Of a stretch of DNA of 46,965 nucleotides, positions 42,162-46,965 are shown one piece after another. How positions within the stretch are numbered: the first letter of the stretch is position 1; each line of letters begins with the position of its first letter. Location: assembly GCF_001667735.1 (NCBI RefSeq), contig NZ_LZJN01000207.1:1-46965 (forward strand), written 5' to 3'. The DNA is from Mycobacterium sp. E183 (lineage in GTDB: Bacteria; Actinomycetota; Actinomycetes; Mycobacteriales; Mycobacteriaceae). The position numbers and the translations under genes are program-made. Below the pieces are notes generated by a model that was not told the DNA's origin, did not search any database, and was given only the letters and a program-made list of their open reading frames with translations.

Positions 42162-44318
42162 TCACCACCAACCGGTATTGGCCGCGATCTGGCGGCCCAA
42201 TTCGCCCACCATGGTCCGTACGTAAGTGGGGGTCAGGTGGTGGGCGCCGTGGTAGATCAGCACGTTTCCCTCGACCGGCCGGCACACGTCGGCGCGGCAG
42301 ATCGCATCGGACATGTCGAGCACCTTCAGCAGCGGGAATTGTGTGACGAAGTCGAGGGTCTGATTGCGGTCGGAGAGCGCGTCGGAACGCTTGATCGCGC
42401 ACGACTGGGGGCTGCCGCCCTTCTTGGCCAGGCAATCCGCCGGGTCGAACGGCTGGCCGTTTTTGACCAGCCACGGGGTGTCTCGCATGCCGAGGATCGG
42501 AATGTTGTTGTCCGAGAACCGCTGCCAGATTCCGATGTAGGTCGCCGGCATCACGTCGCCGGGCTTGATGTTCCACGGCCGGGTGGTGGTGGTGAACACG
42601 TAGTCGGGACGGTCGGCGATCACCCTGTCCATCGTCTGTTCGACCCACTGCCGGCACTGCGGGTAGGCGGCGTTGTTGCCCATGATCAACGGGACTTCCT
42701 CGGTGGACAACGGGCAGCCCATCTTGAGGTACGTCACCACTTTGAAGTGATGCATCTTGCCGAGCAGGTCGAGAGCGGGCAGCCAGTGTTCGGCGTGGGA
42801 CCCGCCCGCCAGCGCAATCGTGCGGTCGGCGGCCACGTCGCCGTAGGTGCACGCCACCACCGCCGGGTTGACGAAGTCACTGATGCAGCCGTCGCGGGTG
42901 GAGACCGGCAGATCCTCCTTGACCTCCAGGACGCTGGGCCGCATCGGCAACGCGGGCACCCGCACGTGTTCGGTCAGGGCGCGCGCCCCCGGATAGTCCT
43001 GCGGGTTGAGCACGCTGAGCTCCTTGCCCGCGGCCCGCAGGACCGTGACGTGCTGGCGCCACGTGAACGACGTCGCGGTCAGCGTGACCCCCAGCAGCAC
43101 GATCGCCGTCCCCAGCGCCATCGTGGGCCTGGGCAGGCGCGCCAGCCAGGCGGGCGCGGTCGCCGGTGACCTCCCTGCGGTCCGGTAGCGCAGCGGGTCC
43201 TCGACGAGCCGGGTGGTCAGGTAGGCCAGCAGGCCCGAGACGAGCAGCACCGCCGCACCCTCGACGAAGCCGGCGTGCCGGTGCCCGCTGAAAGACAGCC
43301 AGAAGATCAGCAGTGGCCAGTGCCACAGGTAAAGGGAGTACGCCATCGCGCCCAGCGCGACCAGCGGCCCGGCCGCCAGCAGGCGATTGGGCAGCGGCAG
43401 CCGGTTCCCGGTGGCGGGGCCGCCCTGCAGGTTGGCCCCCGCCAGAATCATCAGCATGGTGGCCCCGACGGGCACCAGGGCCCAGGGGCCGGGGAATTCC
43501 TTCACGCCGTCGATCAGCGCCCCGCACGAGACGATCGCCGCCAGCGCCAAGGTGGCCACGACCGTTCGCAACCACATCGGCCAGCGGATGGCAGGCACCA
43601 GCGCACCGACCAGCGCGCCGAGCAGCAACTCCCAGCCGCGCGCGAAGCTGTTGTAGTAGGCGGCCGCCTGGTCGCCCTGATGCGCCACGATCGCGTAGAC
43701 GAACGACGCCACCGTCAGCGCCGTCAGCAGCACCAGGAACAGGGTGCGCAGCCGGCGGCCCAGCGGACGCCTGAACAGGTAGGCGCACGCGGCGATCAAC
43801 AGCAGGAAGCCGACGTAGAACTGGCCCTGCACCGACATGGACCAGATGTGCTGCAGCGGACTGACGGCCTCGCCGGCGCGCAGGTAATCGGACGCCGTGT
43901 TGGCCAGCTCCCAGTTCTGGTAGTAGCCGAGGCTGGCGAGGCTCTGGTCGGCGAAGGTCTCCCAGCGGGTCTCCGGTTGGACCAGGATGGTCAGCACCGC
44001 GCACCCGGCCAGCACCACGACCAGGGCGGGCACCAGGCGGCGCACGAGCCGGACCACCTCCGCCACCGGCGACAGGGTGACGGCAGGGTTCAGCGCCGCG
44101 CGAATGATCTTGCCGCCGAAGAAGAATCCGGACAGCGCCAAGAACACGTCGACGCCGCCGGAGACCCGGCCGAACCAGATGTGGAAGACGGCCACCAGCG
44201 CGATCGCGATGCCGCGCAGGCCGTCCAGGTCGTAGCGGTAGAACCCCGAATTGCGCGCCGCCGTACCGACCGGTTCCGCGGTCGCGACCGGTCGGTGAGA
44301 CGGGGACAGGATCGGCAT
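42162..44318 (-). CDS. membrane O-acyltransferase with C-terminal SGNH domain (Rv1565c-like)
   Basis: A 718-residue OafA-type protein. Residues about 25-400 contain the acyltransferase-3 membrane domain of 10-11 helices (YDLDGLRGIAIALVAVFH, SGFFFGG, YSLYLWHWPL). The region beyond about 450 is a periplasmic SGNH hydrolase-like domain with AGGSHAEHW and a C-terminal HGAHHLTPTYV that supplies the catalytic His. Such two-domain proteins acetylate cell-surface glycans or lipids. The exact substrate in mycobacteria is not known to me. It lies after the ripD terminator and before treX on the same strand, with a 34-base gap to treX. Confidence 0.9.
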   Translation of the reverse strand: MPILSPSHRPVATAEPVGTAARNSGFYRYDLDGLRGIAIALVAVFHIWFGRVSGGVDVFLALSGFFFGGKIIRAALNPAVTLSPVAEVVRLVRRLVPALVVVLAGCAVLTILVQPETRWETFADQSLASLGYYQNWELANTASDYLRAGEAVSPLQHIWSMSVQGQFYVGFLLLIAACAYLFRRPLGRRLRTLFLVLLTALTVASFVYAIVAHQGDQAAAYYNSFARGWELLLGALVGALVPAIRWPMWLRTVVATLALAAIVSCGALIDGVKEFPGPWALVPVGATMLMILAGANLQGGPATGNRLPLPNRLLAAGPLVALGAMAYSLYLWHWPLLIFWLSFSGHRHAGFVEGAAVLLVSGLLAYLTTRLVEDPLRYRTAGRSPATAPAWLARLPRPTMALGTAIVLLGVTLTATSFTWRQHVTVLRAAGKELSVLNPQDYPGARALTEHVRVPALPMRPSVLEVKEDLPVSTRDGCISDFVNPAVVACTYGDVAADRTIALAGGSHAEHWLPALDLLGKMHHFKVVTYLKMGCPLSTEEVPLIMGNNAAYPQCRQWVEQTMDRVIADRPDYVFTTTTRPWNIKPGDVMPATYIGIWQRFSDNNIPILGMRDTPWLVKNGQPFDPADCLAKKGGSPQSCAIKRSDALSDRNQTLDFVTQFPLLKVLDMSDAICRADVCRPVEGNVLIYHGAHHLTPTYVRTMVGELGRQIAANTGWW

Positions 44319-44338
44319 GATCGATCGCTAATTTACCG

Positions 44339-44376
44339 AAAACCGCCACCCGCTCCGGTTTAGGAGCAGGTGGCGG
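44339..44376 (-). terminator. intrinsic terminator of ripD
   Basis: On the minus strand a 14-bp stem with one mismatch (44363-44376 and 44343-44356, loop of 6) is followed directly by TTTT. It begins 31 bases after the ripD stop and is the clearest Rho-independent terminator in the window. Confidence 0.75.
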
Positions 44377-44406
44377 CGGTCGTGGGCCCCCGAAAAGCCG
44401 GGGAAT

Positions 44407-45330
44407 CTACCGGGCGGTGCCGGGCGCCGGCGGGAGGAACGGCGATTGCTGCGGCGGCAGCAGCTGCACCGGGGCCTGCGGCGCCGGAAGTTGCTGCGTC
44501 GGCAGCTGCTGGACCGGTGCCTGCGGCGCGGGGACCCGTTGCAGCGGGGCCTGTTGCAGCGGCGCCGGCGGGGCCGGGAGCTGCTGCACCGGCGCCTGCG
44601 GCAACGGGAGCTGGCCGGACTGCTGCTGCAGCGGCGCCTGCTGCACCGGGGCCTGCTGCGTCGGGAGTTGCTGGACCGGGGCCTGCTGCGTCGGGAGTTG
44701 CTGGACCGGGGCCTGCTGCGTCGGGAGTTGCTGCACCGGCGCTTGCTGCGTCGGCGCCTGCTGCGCGGGCAGTTGCTGCACCGGTGCTTGCTGCACCGGA
44801 GCCTGCTGCGGCAGCTGCTGGACCGGCGCCGGCTGGACCCCGAGGACCCGGACCAGGTAGGGAGCCATGCCGTTGGCGCGCACCGGCGACACCTGGACGA
44901 CGTCGCCCACCTCGAGCATCTGGTTGTTGCCCAGGTACATCGCGACGCTTTGGGTGCCCTCGGGGCCGTAGAAGATCATGTCGCCCTTTTGCGCTTGCTG
45001 GGGCAGCACCTTCTGGCCGACCCGGTAGATCGCCCCCGACGAACGCGGCAGCTTGATGCCCGCGCCGGCGTACGCGTACTGCATCAGGCCTGACGCGTCG
45101 AATCCGACGGTGTTGATGCCCGTCCCGGTGCCGCGGGTCGGGCCGTTGATCCCGCCGCCGGCCCAGGAGAACGGCACGCCCCGCTGCGACAGCCCGCGCG
45201 CGATCACCACGTCGGCGGCCTGCTGGTAGTCCATCGGCCGGATGCCCGGGTCGGCGGAAGCGACCACGGGAGCGGCCATCGGTGCGGCGAACAGCGCCAA
45301 ACCGATCGCGAAGGCGTAGATGCGTTTCAT
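44407..45330 (-). CDS. ripD: RipD-like NlpC/P60 protein, catalytically dead, with long Q/P repeat tail
   Basis: A 307-residue exported protein. A Sec signal ends near VASA-DP (residue 26). The NlpC/P60 domain covers about 35-165. The catalytic Cys is replaced by Ala79 in GFDASGL, and the usual His of the HVGIYLG strand is Ser128 in SVAMYLG, so it cannot hydrolyse peptidoglycan. M. tuberculosis RipD shows the same non-catalytic, peptidoglycan-binding design. The tail (about 167-307) is built of APVQQLPTQQ-type repeats and is far longer than in M. tuberculosis RipD (about 230 residues in all). GAGAGG lies 9 bases before the start. Confidence 0.92.
   Translation of the reverse strand: MKRIYAFAIGLALFAAPMAAPVVASADPGIRPMDYQQAADVVIARGLSQRGVPFSWAGGGINGPTRGTGTGINTVGFDASGLMQYAYAGAGIKLPRSSGAIYRVGQKVLPQQAQKGDMIFYGPEGTQSVAMYLGNNQMLEVGDVVQVSPVRANGMAPYLVRVLGVQPAPVQQLPQQAPVQQAPVQQLPAQQAPTQQAPVQQLPTQQAPVQQLPTQQAPVQQLPTQQAPVQQAPLQQQSGQLPLPQAPVQQLPAPPAPLQQAPLQRVPAPQAPVQQLPTQQLPAPQAPVQLLPPQQSPFLPPAPGTAR
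44651..44740 (+). repeat. 30-bp tandem repeat inside ripD
   Basis: Three 30-bp units start at 44651, 44681 and 44711. The first two are identical and the third differs at two bases near its end. Each encodes ten residues of the pattern PVQQLPTQQA. Degenerate copies extend on both sides from about 44440 to 44830. Slippage here would change tail length in frame, so it is a candidate variable-number repeat. Confidence 0.85.
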
Positions 45331-45643
45331 TGTCTTGGCCTCTCAGGGGCTCACTGGCCTCAGCGCGGTGACTTCGCGCGTCCGCCGCCGTTCCATGACT
45401 GGGCGACAGCCTCCCCGTTGGGACCGACGCCGCTGCATGACACTTGCGGATGTGAACAGCGGTCCTGTTTTCACATCAGTCACTGCAGCCACTCTGACAA
45501 CAGAAGTTGTTAGCCGCCAGGCCCCGGCGGGATTTTTTGTCGGAACGTGACCGGACGGTGACTGGGCGGCCCAAATCCGGGTGCGCAGTTGTGATTTGGG
45601 TCTCAGTCGCGCGTGCGCCGGCCGGACCGGGGCGTGGCGGCGC
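45331..45643 (-). promoter_or_regulatory. long upstream region of ripD with RNA hairpins
   Basis: This 313-base gap has no gene. It contains a perfect 8-bp inverted repeat GATGTGAA / TTCACATC (45449-45456, 45470-45477), whose inner bases continue the stem with a small bulge. Nearer the upstream gene is ACAAC-TTCT-GTTGT at about 45499-45512. The region probably includes the ripD promoter and a structured leader. I compared it by eye with c-di-AMP (ydaO) riboswitch sequences, which often precede cell-wall hydrolases in actinobacteria, and found no match. Confidence 0.4.
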
Positions 45644-46096
45644 CTACGCCCAATAGCGTTCGCTGAACACCGTCAGCAGCGAGCCGACGAGGGAGCTGAG
45701 CATGATCAGCGCGAGGGCCAGGACCGGCCAGAAGGACATGTACCAGCCCTTCAGGAGCGAAACGACCGGCCCGAGGACCGCGGCGGCGATTGCAGCCCCG
45801 ATGCCGCCCCACACGATCGGGCGGATGTAGTAGTCGACCCCGAAGGGCACCGGCCCGCACGTCTCGTCGGCGCAGACGTGCTCGAGGAAGCCGAAGAGGC
45901 GGTCCGGCCACGCCGTCGCGGTGGCCAGGACGATGAGCAGCGCCAGCAGCGCGACGGTGCAGGCGACGTCCCAGGGGGCCAGCCGCACCCGGATGACCCG
46001 CGGCGCCTCGTCGTCGTAATTGGCCAGCAGGGAATTGGTGGTCGCGGTCGGAGGGGCGCCCGCGGCGGGTTCACCGGGGGTTTGCGGCGTAGCCAT
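45644..46096 (-). CDS. small integral membrane protein (Rv1567c-like position)
   Basis: A 150-residue protein with a soluble Pro/Ala-rich N terminus, then three hydrophobic helices around 43-62, 93-111 and 119-143. Between the first two lies a loop with two cysteines (HVCADETCG), which may form an extracytoplasmic disulfide. A membrane protein gene occupies the same place in M. tuberculosis (Rv1567c, shorter). It is divergent from bioA with a 62-base gap. Function unknown. Confidence 0.75.
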   Translation of the reverse strand: MATPQTPGEPAAGAPPTATTNSLLANYDDEAPRVIRVRLAPWDVACTVALLALLIVLATATAWPDRLFGFLEHVCADETCGPVPFGVDYYIRPIVWGGIGAAIAAAVLGPVVSLLKGWYMSFWPVLALALIMLSSLVGSLLTVFSERYWA

Positions 46097-46144
46097 CGGA
46101 TCCCATGCTCCCCGATGGGCGGATTTTGTGCGACTCGGCTGCTT

Positions 46145-46150
46145 TACCCT
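46145..46150 (+). promoter_or_regulatory. -10 element of bioA
   Basis: TACCCT ends 8 bases before ATG 46159 with no ribosome binding site between, fitting a leaderless bioA message. No biotin-repressor palindrome was recognised. Confidence 0.4.
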
Positions 46151-46158
46151 CGATCACT

Positions 46159-46794
46159 ATGCCTGCGGCGAGGGCCGGGTTGACCCCCGGGCAGATCAGC
46201 GCGATCGACGCTGCGCACCTGTGGCACCCGTACAGCACCATCGGCGGCGAAGCCGTCGCGCCGGTGGTCGCGGTCGCCGCGCGGGGGGCCACGTTGACGT
46301 TGATCCGGGACGGCGAGCCGATCGAGGCGCTCGACGCGATGAGCTCGTGGTGGACCGCGATTCACGGGCACGGCCACCCGGTGCTGGACGCGGCGCTGAC
46401 CACGCAGCTGGGAGTGATGAACCACGTCATGTTCGGCGGGCTCACGCACGAACCGGCCGCCCGGCTGGCGCAGCTGCTGGTGGACATCACCCCGGCCGGG
46501 CTGGACACCGTGTTCTTCAGCGATTCCGGATCGGTGTCCGTCGAGGTCGCGGTCAAGATGGCGCTTCAGTACTGGCGCAGCCGCGGCCGGCCCGGCAAGC
46601 ACCGGCTGATGACCTGGCGGGGCGGCTACCACGGCGACACGTTCACGCCGATGAGCGTCTGCGATCCCGACGGCGGCATGCACACGCTGTGGACCGACAT
46701 CCTGGCCCGCCAGGTGTTCGCCCCGCAGGTCCCGCGCGACTACGACCCCGGCTACACCGCGGCGTTCGAGCAGCAGCTCGCCGAGCACGCCGGC
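46159..46794 (+). CDS. bioA: adenosylmethionine-8-amino-7-oxononanoate aminotransferase, N-terminal half
   Basis: The first 212 residues of BioA, the PLP enzyme that makes 7,8-diaminopelargonate in biotin synthesis using S-adenosylmethionine as amino donor. LWHPYST, MSSWWTAIHGHGHP, MFGGLTHEPA, FFSDSGSVSVE and WRGGYHGDTF match M. tuberculosis BioA (437 residues). The true coding sequence stops at 46794, where the sequence switches to the opposite strand. The same frame happens to stay open to TAG at 46873-46875 or nearby, but those last residues (TARAGRAGSGG...) are not BioA. The PLP lysine and the C-terminal half are missing. Confidence 0.93.
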
Positions 46795-46965
46795 ACAGCT
46801 CGCGCAGGTCGCGCAGGTAGCGGGGGTCGTGGAAGCGCATCCCGCCGGCGCCCTGCACCACCGGTTCGACGATGACGGCCGCCAGTTCGCCGGCGTGCTC
46901 GGCGAGCTGCTGCTCGAACGCCGCGGTGTAGCCGGGGTCGTAGTCGCGCGGGACCTGCGGGGCGA
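46718..46965. repeat. terminal fold-back: perfect 77-bp inverted repeat with 94-base loop
   Basis: Bases 46718-46794 are the exact reverse complement of 46889-46965. The 94 bases between (46795-46888) are bioA sequence from further downstream, read on the minus strand. The switch occurs at GCCGGC (46789-46794), a palindrome that could prime a template switch. The last base of the window pairs with 46718. Confidence 0.95.
46795..46965 (-). pseudogene. bioA: inverted internal fragment of bioA
   Basis: Read on the minus strand from 46965, this gives the BioA residues already seen (APQVPRDYDPGYTAAFEQQ), then continues with ELAAVIVEPVVQGAGG and MRFHDPRYLRDLRELC, the next part of the real protein. 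It thus holds about 31 residues of bioA that the forward copy lacks. It is not an independent gene. Confidence 0.9.

Noticed and set aside
44440..44830. CRISPR-like array
   Set aside because: The 30-bp repeats are directly adjacent without spacers, in frame within ripD, and degenerate outward, as expected for a coding minisatellite.
45449..45477. CRP binding site (TGTGA...TCACA)
   Set aside because: The half-sites are 15 bases apart, but CRP sites need 6.
45331..45643. c-di-AMP (ydaO) riboswitch upstream of ripD
   Set aside because: By-eye comparison found none of the conserved internal blocks; a covariance search would be decisive.
46795..46875. Continuation of the forward bioA frame past 46794
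   Set aside because: The residues are Gly/Arg/Ser noise produced by reading the inverted segment; the real continuation is on the other strand.
1..46965. tRNA, rRNA or insertion sequences
   Set aside because: No tRNA cloverleaf, ribosomal sequence or transposase motif was recognised by eye anywhere in the window.

Overview
The window is about 69% GC and reads as the chromosome of a slow-growing Mycobacterium, probably of the M. avium complex or a close relative. The gene order follows the M. tuberculosis block Rv1537-Rv1568: dinX, ansA, lspA, an RluA-type pseudouridine synthase, lprI, glbN, two short-chain reductases, an SRPBCC protein, dnaE1, fadD11, plsB1, an Rv1558-like F420 protein, ilvA, treZ/treY/treX, a membrane acyltransferase, ripD, a small membrane protein and bioA. 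Protein resemblance to the M. tuberculosis products comes from my memory of the families, not from a search. Several M. tuberculosis genes of this block (PPE21, frdABCD, mmpL6, vapBC11) are absent and other genes stand in their place.

Layout. 1-4.6 kb: DNA repair (dinX), asparaginase, lipoprotein signal peptidase and pseudouridine synthase. 4.6-8.3 kb: accessory block with a methyltransferase, a VOC protein, an AraC regulator and a divergent zinc alcohol dehydrogenase. 8.3-15.8 kb: lprI-glbN (lysozyme and nitric oxide defence), two SDR reductases, an SRPBCC protein and the replicative polymerase dnaE1. 15.8-20.3 kb: a thiocyanate-hydrolase-type cluster (fused beta/alpha subunit, cobalt-type gamma subunit, activator), a metallo-beta-lactamase/F420-flavin pair, and a divergent MerR regulator with a VOC protein. 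20.3-24.0 kb: fadD11-plsB1, translationally coupled, for acyl activation and glycerolipid acylation. 24.0-30.3 kb: a membrane GGDEF protein, a phenolic acid decarboxylase, a DUF222-HNH nuclease, a GNAT, a protein of unknown function, and an FAD monooxygenase operon with a divergent TetR gene and well-resolved operators. 31.0-35.7 kb: F420 reductase, threonine dehydratase, PAP2 phosphatase, and a PNPOx-like protein divergent from a MocR regulator. 35.9-42.1 kb: treX-treY-treZ, making trehalose from glycogen or maltodextrin. 42.2-46.8 kb: acyltransferase, RipD with an expanded Q/P-rich repeat tail, a membrane protein and the start of bioA.

The last 248 bases are not normal chromosome. bioA runs forward to 46794, then the sequence switches strand at a GCCGGC palindrome and reads back through bioA, giving a perfect 77-bp inverted repeat (46718-46794 against 46889-46965). 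This is most likely a fold-back artefact at a contig end.

Many genes have a TANNNT -10 element 6-8 bases before the start codon and no Shine-Dalgarno, as expected for the leaderless transcripts common in mycobacteria. The most interesting biology is the thiocyanate-hydrolase-like cluster, the phenolic acid decarboxylase, a coupled 34-codon leader ORF before the first reductase, the twin-operator TetR locus, and the Tudor-like tail on DinX.
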